From the NCBI GenBank assembly GCA_023055425.1, contig JALGPY010000005.1, positions 75,805,495 through 75,869,494 of the forward strand: a DNA stretch of 64,000 nucleotides, in the 5' to 3' direction. This document shows positions 11,919 through 22,139 of the stretch, piece after piece. This stretch comes from Linanthus parryae (lineage: Eukaryota > Streptophyta > Magnoliopsida > Ericales > Polemoniaceae). The translations under genes and the position numbers were made by a program. The notes beneath the pieces were generated by a model, which did no database searches, had not been told where the DNA came from, and saw only the letters and a list, made by a program, of their open reading frames with translations. The number at the start of each line of letters is the position of its first letter. The stretch's first letter is position 1.

Positions 11919-13667
11919 ATGAGCACAAGGAGAACCTCAGAAAGAATCAAGATGGCCGGAGGATCTAAACCTATCTCCGAGAAGAAAAGAAAGACAGCAG
12001 TGAAAGAGGTTCAAGAGATAAGTGGAGATTCTAGCTCTAGAACTCCTAGTGCAGAGGCAATTGCAGAGCTACCTCCACCCAAGAAGAAATTTAGGAAAAT
12101 GCAACTCCCTCCTCAGAAAAGAAAAGAATAAGAAGAAGAAAGAGAAAGCTGGTGCAGAAAAGCAACCTCAAACAGATATCTCTAGCCCCAAGAAGTTGAA
12201 GAAAAAGAAGAAGGCAACACAAGCTGAAAAAGGAAAAGGGAAGGTGACTGAAGAACAGCCAGAAGATCATATGAAGAGGGCTCCGCAAGTCTACTCAAAG
12301 AATCCAACCCTTGATGGAACCTGGTTTGTCTCAAACACCTCCAAAGGTCAGTGGTTAGATGGTTTTGCTTCCAGATCTCTGGCCTTCTGTAGTATGATTA
12401 GTATGCATATGGTGGAACACATGAATCTTAAGTGCATCTATATGTTAAAGAAGAGTTCTCTGTGGTTTATGCTGAATCCTAAAGAGTTAGCCTACCCAAG
12501 ACTCACCAGACTCTTCTATTTGAACATGAAACAAGCTAAGAGATCAGCACACTTGGTCATCCAATCTAGAGTTGCTTGAGTACAGATTGAATTGGACCAC
12601 TCTGAGTTTGCAAATGTGCTAGGGTGTCCCAAGAGATATGACACAAGCAATCACCCACCAAAGACAGAAATGCTGAAACAAGCCAAAGAAGAGTTCTATA
12701 TACCAAACACTCCCACCACAGCCAAACATTTGACACACTCTGTGTTAAATGTTGAAGCCAAAGTCCTTCACTCTATTCTGGCAAGGTGTATTTTTCCCAG
12801 AGAGCACTCCAAGGAATTGGTGACTGAGAGAATACTGCATATCATGTACTTGATCATGCATGGCTATGAGATTGATCTTCCAAAGTTAGTACTTGAACAT
12901 ATTCTCTTTATCCATACCAATCAAAGGAAACATCCTTTGCCCTATGCAAATATGCTCACATTGTTCTTTGAACACTTTGAAATTCCAACTGGTGGAGAGG
13001 AATCAATCACTTCTGGCATGGGAATGCTTAATGAGAAGGCTTTTGAGAACATTGGAGTGGTGAAGACTAAAGAAAAAGCCTAAAAATTATACTCATACTT
13101 GACTGAAGAAGAACTGGGTGAAAAGAAGTTTCTCAAGCCCAAGACCTTGACTCCCACTTCAAGTCAGACTTATCATCCTACAGACAACCAGAGACTTGAT
13201 GGTTTGGAGGTAGATATGGAATAGATTAAAGAAACTGTATATGGTCTTGAAACTGATATGAGGCAAGTTAAGTACATGGTGGAAAGCATCTTCAGGATCA
13301 TGACTTTGCTTGATGTTCCAGAAGATGAAGAAGGTACAAAGAAGGGTGACTCTGACAAGAATCTGCCTAGTGAACATTAAACCAGGAAGAGGTTGCTCCA
13401 GTCAAAGATAAGGGAAAGCAAGTGGTAGAACAAGCTTCTCTGAAAGGAGATGAATTCAACAGTCCTGACTCAGATGATCTGCTGACCACTTTGAAGAAAA
13501 AGAAGAAATCTCTAAAGGTTGCTACAAAGGATAAGAATGAAGAAGTGACAAATTCTAGTGAGGAAGAAGATGAACATGAAGAACAGGAACAATAGGATAA
13601 GACTGATGCTGAAGACAGTGAGGAAGAAGAAGGAAATCAAGATGAAGATGGAGACCCAACCCCTTAA
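11919..13667 (+). pseudogene. Extra 3' ORF of Copia S (env-position ORF, function unknown)
   Basis: Reading frame located between RNase H and the polypurine tract, the position of the so-called env-like ORF of SIRE elements. It starts MSTRRTSERIKMAGG, is Lys-rich at the N terminus (possible nuclear or nucleic-acid-binding tail), and then has a conserved-looking core (FVSNTSKGQWLDGFASRSLAF ... NVLGCPKRYDT ... VLHSILARCIFPREHS ... IDLPKLVLEHI) that resembles the putative plant transposon protein domain often found in such ORFs. It ends in an acidic Glu/Asp tail (stop at 13665). A frameshift near 12125 and stops near 12577, 13081 and 13222 break it. I see no signal peptide or convincing membrane span, so the env label is positional only. 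Confidence 0.65.
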
Positions 13668-13873
13668 TCTTGCCTACTATTTCTTCCTCATTCTCTTTTT
13701 TTGGTTCTTATGTTTTCTTTTCAAAATTTTCCAGACACTTGATCCAACATCCTCTCTATCTTTTTAATGAAAGTCAAAAAGGGGGAAAAATTTTGGGGTA
13801 TTATGAATTGTGAACTAATTAGTATTTTTTTGTAGAGACTAAGGATCAAACAAAATTTGGTTTTGTCTTTCAT

Positions 13874-13885
13874 CAAGGGGGAGAT
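13874..13885 (+). other. Copia S polypurine tract
   Basis: CAAGGGGGAGAT sits directly before the TG of the 3' LTR. It is the plus-strand priming site. A second G-run, AAAAGGGGGAAAA, occurs about 100 bp upstream. Confidence 0.85.
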
Positions 13886-15168
13886 TGTAATATCAGGTTG
13901 TGCAAGGCTTGAAATAGTTTGACTATTTCAAGGCCTTGAATCAGCTATCACAGGCTTGAAAATAGTACAGCTATTTTGAAGGCAATGAAACTGGATTCAA
14001 AGCCTTGAAACTGTATAACCTATATGAACATTCTCAGGGGAAGTTTCCTGTAAACTCTTCTAAGTTGATTTCCTTTCTTTCCTTCATATGATTGATTTTT
14101 TGTTATTTGATGATGAAAGACAAATTATTCTAACACGTTTGAACATAGAATATCATCTGTTTGACCATGACTTTGCAGGGAATTTTATTTCCTAGTTTGC
14201 AGAGATTATTTCCAAAACTGACTTTTGCAGGGAAGGAAGTGATATTGAGAAGATGATTCTGTGTTTGATCTGAATGACTTGACAGCTTCTCAATATATTC
14301 AAATGCAAGATCATGAAATTATCTCTGGAGATTGTGATCATTCAACCATTGTAGAAGATTGTTAAAGAGTCAAAATCTGTTGCCTACAAAATAGGAGTTT
14401 GTTGCTGAAAATCTGGGAAGATTTGCAGAGCTGTTTGAAGTTTAAATATAGCTCAATTCTGAAACAACTAGAGACAATACTCAACGGGCAAAAAGAGAGA
14501 CAAGTTCTTGATTGACAAAGCATCAAAGAAGTTCATTCATCTCACAATCCATTCACAGAAGATCACTGCATACTTCATTGCAGTTTCTACACTCTAAGTG
14601 TTCTTCTGTATTGTACTTCATTGATAGATCATTTCTGTATTTCTATCCTCATTCTCAAGGATTTTTCAAGGTGAACAATAGAGAATTCTTAGTTAATCAG
14701 TTAGCTAGAGCAGGTACTAGATAGGTTAGGGAGAACCACAAGCTGTAACAGAGTAATGCAATTCTCTGTGCATGAGATCTAGGGCTTAGCTTTTGATTAA
14801 TAATAACTGTGTTGAAAATCCTGCAGGGAGAAGATCCCTAAGGCAGAGACCTAGGTCCAAGTGGACTGAACTTTATAAATCATCTGTCTCTTGCATTTAC
14901 AGTTCATTCATTTTCATAGTTTTTGCAGCACACAAAACTGACTGTTTTCAGGGGTTTGAAACTCTTTTCAAAGCCTTGAAAAAGGCTTATCTTCTTTATT
15001 ACATACCGCATCTCTTCCAAGGGCTTGAACTTGTTTTCAAGGCCTTGAACTTCACTAGTTTTCACAAGACCCATCTTCCTAGCAAGTTTTGCAAATAGTT
15101 GGCATATTCTATTCAACCCCCTTCTAGAGTATCTTAGCTGCATTACCACCTGCACACTCACACTTTCA
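13886..15168 (+). repeat. Copia S 3' LTR
   Basis: 1283 bp, TGTAATATCAGG...ACTTTCA. It carries the TTCAAGGCCTTGAA palindrome at 13927 and 15036. Relative to the 5' LTR it lacks a few short stretches and has many substitutions, so the insertion is not recent. It is followed by ACAGG, the 3' target duplication. Confidence 0.92.
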
Positions 15169-15173
15169 ACAGG

Positions 15174-15469
15174 GAATGTTACGCACTTGCCTGCACATAT
15201 CGTAGACCGTTAAGAGATCGTCCGCATTTATGGGATGCACGAGCCTTAAACCTCTCAGTCAGTTACCAGAGGTCGCACACGGGCCTTACTCTAGACTCCA
15301 AACCACTAAGTCCCTACAAGTCCCGTGTTGTTGGTACGCGAGGGCTCTGTCTCACAGCCCCCAAGGCGAATAAGCATAGGCAGTTATCCGGTGTATATGG
15401 AGCACAGCTGGGTGTGCTGGATGGCTGCCACGTGGCTATGACCTGTCTATCTGGAAAGTACGATCTACA
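15174..15469 (-). repeat. Tat-2 3' LTR, right part
   Basis: Continuation of the LTR begun at 2959 (GAATGTTACGCAC here; the right LTR has GACTGTTATGCACC at 55434). It ends ATCTACA at 15469. It matches 55434-55753 apart from point changes and a deletion of about 26 bp near 15275. Confidence 0.9.
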
Positions 15470-15482
15470 TTATCCCCCTTTT
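15470..15482 (-). other. Tat-2 polypurine tract
   Basis: On the minus strand the sequence is AAAAGGGGGATAA immediately before the LTR TG (TGTAGATCG). This fixes the direction of the element and identifies the left LTR as its 3' LTR. Confidence 0.85.
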
Positions 15483-16092
15483 GCGCGGATGTCACGCGCG
15501 TGCTTGTCGTGCAGTCGCGTAAAACCAATCGTGCGTGATCTCCAGGTGGCTCCTCGTACTAATTTTGAAATAATTCATATCCCTAGCCCCCAGGCATAGC
15601 TATGATTGCATAGGGTTTGGAAGCGCCTTCTATCCTCTGATGAGGCGTGGTCTCTGTAAATTTGAACATACACTTCTCACAGATTTTTGCCAATTTTCGA
15701 GGCGAGAATAACTCAGAACGCTCTGATTGGTCGTCAATTTCGCCGGATACCGAAGCGTTTGCTGACACATCAATCGTCAGGAGACGCGACTCTTCAGTCT
15801 TTGAGGACTATTTAAACCCTTTATCTCCTCGATTAGAACTTTTTCACCAAACTACTCTGCGAGAAAACATATGAACCAGAGGCAAGCTCAACAGCAAGAA
15901 GTAGAAACCTTCGATCAAGTCCTCGACAACCTTTCCCATACGGTTTAGGCGGTCCAGGTGCTTTATCATCAATCTATTCCTCGTCGAACATGTTAGGGAT
16001 TTCTGTGATTTTTGTTTTCCTCTCCTAATTTTTTAGTTTATAATAACAAATGAACCTCACACAGCTTATTTACCGTTTCTTTCTAACCAAGA
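15483..16092 (+). promoter_or_regulatory. Putative promoter and leader of the Tat-2 antisense gene
   Basis: Plus-strand sequence upstream of the antisense gene. A TATA-like TATTTAAAC is at 15809-15817, with an inverted CCAAT (ATTGG) near 15726. The ATG at 16093 is preceded by a T-rich acceptor-like stretch ending CTAACCAAG, so the leader may contain an intron, as in Tat-1. This is inference from motifs only. Confidence 0.4.
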
Positions 16093-19000
16093 ATGGCCCG
16101 AACAAAGATTTTGAAGGAGGCCGTTTCCCTTCCATAGGTTCCCAAAGAACTATGGTGTAAGGCTCCCTATTTGGGAGGGGATGATTTTTACCTGGCCACT
16201 ATCAAGGGTGCCTCCATTGAGACCCCTCCTTCTAAGGATGCTTTGAAATTGATGTCCGAACCTGAAAGGGACGATTGGGACCTTGCCAATGTGAATGACG
16301 TCCATCGTCTTGGCCTCGAAGCCGGACTTTAACCTTTCACAGATCTTATTCACCAGACTTTCACCAAAAAGCTGGATTATATGGACGAGTGGACGGTGTA
16401 CATTCTTACTCACTTTGAGACTGAGTTGTCCCGTGCGGGGATCCTTGGGGTCGTGCGCGTGACAAAAGGATTAAGTGTAAAACTTGACAAAGACATGTTG
16501 ATGACTTTGTTTTCGCGTTACTCAAATAAAACCCATAGCTTTCATTTTGCGACTTTTGAGGCTGGGCCAACACTTGAAGATGTCGAAGAACTGCTAGAGC
16601 TCCCTTGCATGGGCGCGGTATATGCCCTAGCTGCTTAGAGTACTGACGAAGAACTTTTTCTCTTTCAAGAAATGAAGGATTGTATTAGCTATCTGAAGAA
16701 AAATGCCACCAGATGGTCATCGAGCAAGCCTGTGAAGATGAACGTATCGGTTGCCTTGGGTGCGAAAAACCTGTGGTCCAAGTGAATAACCTATTTTTAC
16801 CGCGATTTCGCCAACAAGGACATTTCCTAAGAAGTGATCGCGAAAGACCCGAAGGCCCCCACCTCTCTCGAGGGAATTTTTTTTCAATATACTCTGTGCA
16901 GTTTTCTCCATGTGTGGCTGTCCTGTTATCTTATTGATGGTCACCCTCATAATGGTGTATTCAGCCATGTTCTTTCCCTGGAAGTTCGCCTTTCTCTCGG
17001 GCAGAACCTGGCACTAGGTCCCTTAGTCCTTGGCTCCTTGTATCATCGCCGGGATTTAGCGATGTCGCATATGGAACAATCACAGGGTCGAGTTGATGTA
17101 GTGACGTATGTCAATGTCGCTTTCCTTTCAATGCGGGTATTCGAGAAATGGCCTTTATATGCTCCAGTCCCTTCGCCCGTAACTTTGTGGGATGCTCCAA
17201 AATCTGAAAAGAAAATGGACTACCCCCGCTCGTGGCGCTCGTACAAAACCAAGGTCGTTCGTCGCTCGTTCTCTCTGGTGTTCCACGACTCCTGTTTCTT
17301 TAAACCTCGGCCATACACTCAGCAGTTGGAAAATAATGTCTTTAGAGACAGTATGTACCCTGATCGGGGCATAAAGTACACGCGCAAACACATCTTTGAG
17401 GGGTCAATTTGCTACTCCAAATTCGTCAGCTGGTGCATGAGGGGGTATCTTCCTGCCTTAGGAGAAGACAAGATTGAGTCTATCGACTATCATTGATTAC
17501 CACTCCTTATGACCTTGTTAGGTTAAGTACCCAATTTTGCTTTGACTCCATAGCTCCTTCGCTATGGTCTGACCTAGTCGTGAAGGGCTGCTATAAAAGG
17601 CTTTTGTACCAAGAGTGCAAAGATCTGCTAATTAGTATGCTCCCATTGACTCAGCCGTCCAAAACTAGAGTAGGTGAGACTACTGTGGAATGGCTTGCTT
17701 TCTGGAGAACTCAAACTCGCCTCCAAGCTAGGTATCGCCTCCAGCTTCAACCATCAGTGGCTCCTGACTTAGAAAAGGGGATTATCCTTTTAACTCTAAG
17801 GCCTTCCATGATTCAAAGCGGTATGGATTCTACTCACTACAGGGCAAAGATCATCTTCTGTGCGCGGAGCTGATTCTCGCAGAAAAGATTGAGGGAGTTC
17901 AAAAGGATTCCTTCAAGGCCAGAAAGGATTGCGTGGACACATTTAACGAGGTGTGTTGTTTGATCATGACTACTCAAGGCAATTTTCGAAATTGGATAAT
18001 GACCTCTTTTCGTCTTCTTGTTTTGTTTTCTGTGTATCTTTAGGAGATTTGGTTCTGGCGATCGTAGTGACGAACTTTTTACTATGTTACGCTCAAGGGA
18101 CTCGTCTAGCACTACCATTGAACCTGCCGCACCAATTAGTCAAAAGGTCGAGACCTTAATCTGGACCTCTCTAGCAACTTTTATCTCATCACTTGCAGAA
18201 CCATATACCAACACTAAGAAAAGCAAGGCTACGGAGGACCCTTCAACAGATGAGACGCCCCCTAAGCAAACAAAGCGCGCACGAAGGAACCCTACCCAAA
18301 AACAAGCGGCTCCTCGTAGAGGTCGAAACTTGAAGAAAACCAGCGGAGAAACCTTTGTTGAGTTTGTTCAAGTGACCTCTTCAGCCAGGCTGGAGGATAA
18401 CTATTTTTGATGCTACGTTGTGTTTTATCCATCTTAGTTTTGTGCTGATATAAGTGTTTTGCAGATGATTACGTTGCGGAGGCTCTAGGGGGTCCGACTG
18501 AGAAAGATGCAATCACAGAGTCTGTACCTACAGTAAGCCCGACTGAGGAAGAAGCAGGACTGCGAGAAGAGCGCGATGACACCGGAGCCACGAAAGAGAG
18601 CCTTGGAGGACAGTCTCCAAAGCACGCTCAGTGGGATCTTCAAGAGATCACCGACACTGATGAGGAAGGTACCACACATACACTTGCTTTATCAGGGCTT
18701 TGTCTGTAATGCTTTGAGTTCATGGAGTGTATGCTCAGAGCACACTACTTTAAAAGAAAGACATTTTCATTTTGCGTTTCTGATTCTCGCCGTTTTGGTA
18801 GGACCACCCCTTACACCGATGCAATCTCGTCTCCGTAGTTCTGTTGTTCGCGTCTCGGACGCAGGAACCTCTGGAATTGTGTCATCACCTTTTATTGACC
18901 AGACTGCAAAGGAGGTCCACATCGCAGTTGATGGTGAAGACGATGTCAACAGGGAAAGCCCCATACTCGTAGCTGAGCAAGGAGATAAACTTCTTTCTTC

Positions 19001-19573
19001 ACCGGACGCCGACATTCGCACTGCTCAACAGGCTTCTCCAAGAGCTGGTGTCACTGCGGGCGATATGCCTCTAATTATTAGCGATCATGGAGTCAATGCA
19101 ACTCCTATATTGTCATCTGAAACTCCTGTTGAGACGATTGAGCAGACAGAGCTTATTGATGAAGCTAGGATTCCAACTTCCTCATCCCAAGAGGAGATCA
19201 TGACAAATGTTCAACCTTTCGTTGCCAATACTCCTATAACTTCAGAAGTGCAGCCAGCTAGTGGGCGCGGACGCGCCCCAAAAATTGTGAATGAATTAAG
19301 AGAAGGGGATGTGGATATGGCTGTGTCTGGTCCTTATCAAAGCGCGGTTCCAGAAACTGATACTCCTACAGTCGCAGCTGAGGTGCCAGTGAAAACTTTG
19401 CCCATCATGCAAGGTGTGACCTCTTCGGAAGGCCCAATTGAAAACCAGTCACTCCCCAGCTTAAGTCTTGACCTGGAGGCGCTTCTTTCTGACAATCTAT
19501 GGGCTGCATGGGGCTCTCAAGTCGCTGAATCGGCTATTGCTGAAAGGATCTATACCATTCCAGAGGAGTATTT
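16093..19573 (+). pseudogene. Tat-2 antisense PMD-like gene, exons 1-4 (broken; continues at 50257)
   Basis: Multi-exon gene on the strand opposite to Tat-2 gag-pol, homologous to 22140-26390 of Tat-1. Exon 1 (16093-17950) starts MARTKILKEAVSLP and contains LWCKAPYLGGDDFY and HSFHFATFEAGPTLEDVEELL, which resembles the plant mobile domain pattern (THTFHL...TLEDV...LLGLP). Intron 1 is 17951-18043, intron 2 about 18396-18464 with a mutated donor (GA instead of GT), and intron 3 18669-18801. Exon 2 encodes a basic, Pro/Lys-rich segment and exon 4 an acidic low-complexity segment. Stops at 16135, 16330 and 16636 and several frame changes show decay. Copia F interrupts exon 4 at EEYF. The function is unknown; PMD proteins are linked to transposons and to gene silencing in plants. 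Confidence 0.72.
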
Positions 19574-20745
19574 TGTTGGATTGAATACTAAAAGCCATGC
19601 TTTCTATATTGGATTATATGAGTTGATATTTATGAGAATGGTTTTGGGAAATGTTTTTGCATAAATTATTATTGTGCATAGTTGTCTATTATTCTGCATA
19701 GTCGAAGATCTGGTGTGTAGAGTATAGCTTACACACAGAAGATCTTATCTTCGGTTCTTGTGGAATGAAAGTTGTGAGTTCACAATCTAGATGGAATTAG
19801 ACAAACCATCAGAACGATTGTAGCACATTGTTTTAGTAGGTCTGTCTTGGCTACAGGAAGCAATATAGTTCATACTATAGTTTCAACTCAATGTGCTAGT
19901 ATACTTTGCGTATATTGAACAGGACCAAGTTGAGATCATTGTCTTTGTACTTACATAACAAGACAAGCTATGTATCATGTTTATTATGATTACTTATGCT
20001 CTTAATCCTTAGATAGTCAATGTGCACATGTATTTAGTAGTAATTACTTTGACAAGTCAAGTGAGTGAGATTCCTTTGGATTCAATAACCTCGATGAGTT
20101 GAGTGATACTATTGAGTCCATGGTGTATATTGATATATTGAAGGAATCCATGTCCCGATTGTGGGATTGATGATATCCCCTTGATGAAGCTTATAAGTTT
20201 TTATTATGTCAAACACTGCAGGTAGATTACTTGGTAATCTGGACATATCAAATTAGTTAAGTGTTAAGGATCAAGGAATTGGGAAGAGGTCGATTAAATG
20301 AATTAGTCAGTAATTAATTTAATCGATGTATATCTGTTATCTTAACATGGGGAGATAATAAGTATTTAATAACAGGAGATCGAAATATTATTTTTTGAGA
20401 ATATGGACAGGAGTGCAATGACAGTTATTGAGTGGTACTAACTGTTAATTAAATTTATTCGGGCTAGGTTCGGGTGGAATCACAAGTCCTAATAAGGTTA
20501 GGAGCCTGATTCGTGTTTTCTCCTCCAGGTCCCTCCCGTAGCCTATATAAGTTTCCTTAGTCTTCAGAATTCATATGCTTGAGATACACACTGAAATCTA
20601 GGGTTTCGAGAGTGAGAGCAATATTTCTGAAGGCCAAGAAGGATTATGGAAGCAGCAAGCCCACACTTGCATCCAGGAGGAACTTCAGGAATACGGGAGA
20701 AGATCTGGAGTGTTTCAGACCTACATCAAATAGCTTGGATGCAGG
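19574..20745 (+). repeat. Copia F 5' LTR, left part
   Basis: Begins TGTTGGATTGAATAC, matching 48970 onward. A TATA box TATATAA is at 20544-20550 (counterpart at 49940-49946), about 40 bp before a GAGATACACACTG region that is a plausible transcription start. Ends GGATGCAGG, where GCAGG is the left duplication made by Tat-1. Confidence 0.92.
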
Positions 20746-21372
20746 TGTGTACAAGAGAATCTTGCAGAGAGAACTCTGTGTACACCAAAGGCAGAGAATA
20801 GAAATGGCACAGGAAAATGTTGGGTTGTGTGTAGGGAGAGAGCAAGGCAATAGTACTGTGTGAGAGAGAGACAGGATTCTGGCAGAGCTTTCGCGTATCT
20901 CGGGTCGTTCTCCCTTGTATGGAAGGGTTAACGATCTATATATAACAGATAATGTGACCGTTGTAGTGTGGTTAATGCGCCCATCAATGGCGGCTTAATT
21001 AGCTTAACTACAACGGCACGTTCGTCCGCGTATATAGGGACCGTTACAGCACGTTATCCGCGTATACCGGAACCGTTATGGGATTGACCGGATTTGAACG
21101 GATTGACCGGGTTTATGGAGCTCGTGCCATAAATCTCTCAAAAGCAGTTACTAGGGGTCGCGCGCGAGCTTGGCTCGCACGCGACAGGACTTGATCTAGC
21201 CTCCAAACCACTAAGTCCCTACAAGTCCCGTGCAGTGGTATGCGAGGGCCCTGTCTCGCAGCCCCCACGTGGATCAGCGCGGCTGGTGATCCAGTGTGTG
21301 TGGAGTACAGTATGGTGTGCTAGATGGTTGCCACGTGGCTAAGATCTGTCTGTTCAGAAAGCACTATCTACA
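20746..21372 (-). repeat. Tat-1 3' LTR
   Basis: TGTGTACAAG...ATCTACA, 627 bp. On the minus strand a TATATATA box lies at 20937-20944. Nearly identical to 43093-43719. Confidence 0.95.
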
Positions 21373-21384
21373 TTAGCCCCCTTT
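21373..21384 (-). other. Tat-1 polypurine tract
   Basis: Minus-strand AAAGGGGGCTAA abuts the TG of the 3' LTR. Confidence 0.85.
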
Positions 21385-22139
21385 CTGCGCGTGAAGACTC
21401 ATAGCCGGATAGGCTTCCATGCGCAGGAACCAACATACGCGTCAGCGCCACGCACCAATTCAAATACGCTCAAATTCAGCCCCCGTGCGTGCCATTATGA
21501 CCTAAACCCCTAGAGTCGTGCCGTCTGGTATTTTAGGGTTTTAAGCGTGACGTCAGCTTGTCCTGTGATTGCGCGATTCGACGGTGACGGTTGCGATTCG
21601 ACTACTGAAAGGACGCAACCCTTCATTGTTTTTGGATAATAGTCCGTGCTCTCCATTGTTGCAAAGTATCACTTCTTTATCTTAAAGTGAATGATACCCG
21701 GAAGCCTTCAAGAGCAAATTCAGATAATCAATCATCAATTCTCTCTTGTCAATCGTCTTCTTCAACTGTGCGCATCCAAGCAAGCTTTACCAAAACAAGG
21801 TTGGCCTTGTTTAATTTTGTTTCATATACCGATGTATGCTTTGAACTGTGTTGAATCTGCAAACCCATGACTCTCTGAAACATATTATCCAATGAAAACT
21901 ATGAAGGAGACCTTGCTCTTTGAATCCAACTTTGATTTAATCCCCATATTATAAGGGTTTTGAATGTAGGGTTTCTGAAATCCCCAATAATGCAAACGAT
22001 TCTGATCTTCAAACTCCAAGATTGGCACTGGACTATTCATCTTTCTTCCAATAAATCCTCGTATGCCTTGAACTGAATCTTGAAATTCAAACTAAAGTAT
22101 GTGTATTTCTCCGCCCTTTTTTCTTGCTTTTTCGCAGGA
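21385..22139 (+). promoter_or_regulatory. Promoter and leader region of the Tat-1 antisense gene
   Basis: Non-coding on both strands. It holds the bZIP-type palindrome TGACGTCA at 21548-21555. A likely leader intron starts near AACAAG|GTTGGCC (about 21801) and ends TTTTTCGCAG just before GAATGGC, placing the ATG two bases into the next exon. No clear TATA box was seen. These are motif-based inferences. Confidence 0.4.

Larger units (their letters stand above)
3244..15168 (+). mobile_element. Copia S: SIRE-like Ty1-copia retrotransposon with an extra 3' ORF
   Basis: Two long LTRs (about 1.3 kb each) beginning TGTAA and ending TTTCA, a Met-tRNA-type primer site, gag, pol in Copia order (protease, integrase, RT, RNase H), an additional long reading frame after pol, a polypurine tract and the 3' LTR. 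Flanks are ATAGG (3239-3243) and ACAGG (15169-15173), a 5-bp TSD with one substitution. Large size, long gag, two CCHC knuckles and an ORF downstream of RNase H are features of the SIRE (Maximus) lineage. It is disabled by stops, frameshifts, an integrase active-site change and a DNA transposon in RT. It lies in the 3' LTR of Tat-2. Confidence 0.88.

Noticed and set aside
11919..13667. Calling the extra ORF of Copia S an envelope gene
   Set aside because: Position fits, but no signal peptide, membrane anchor or cleavage site is visible.
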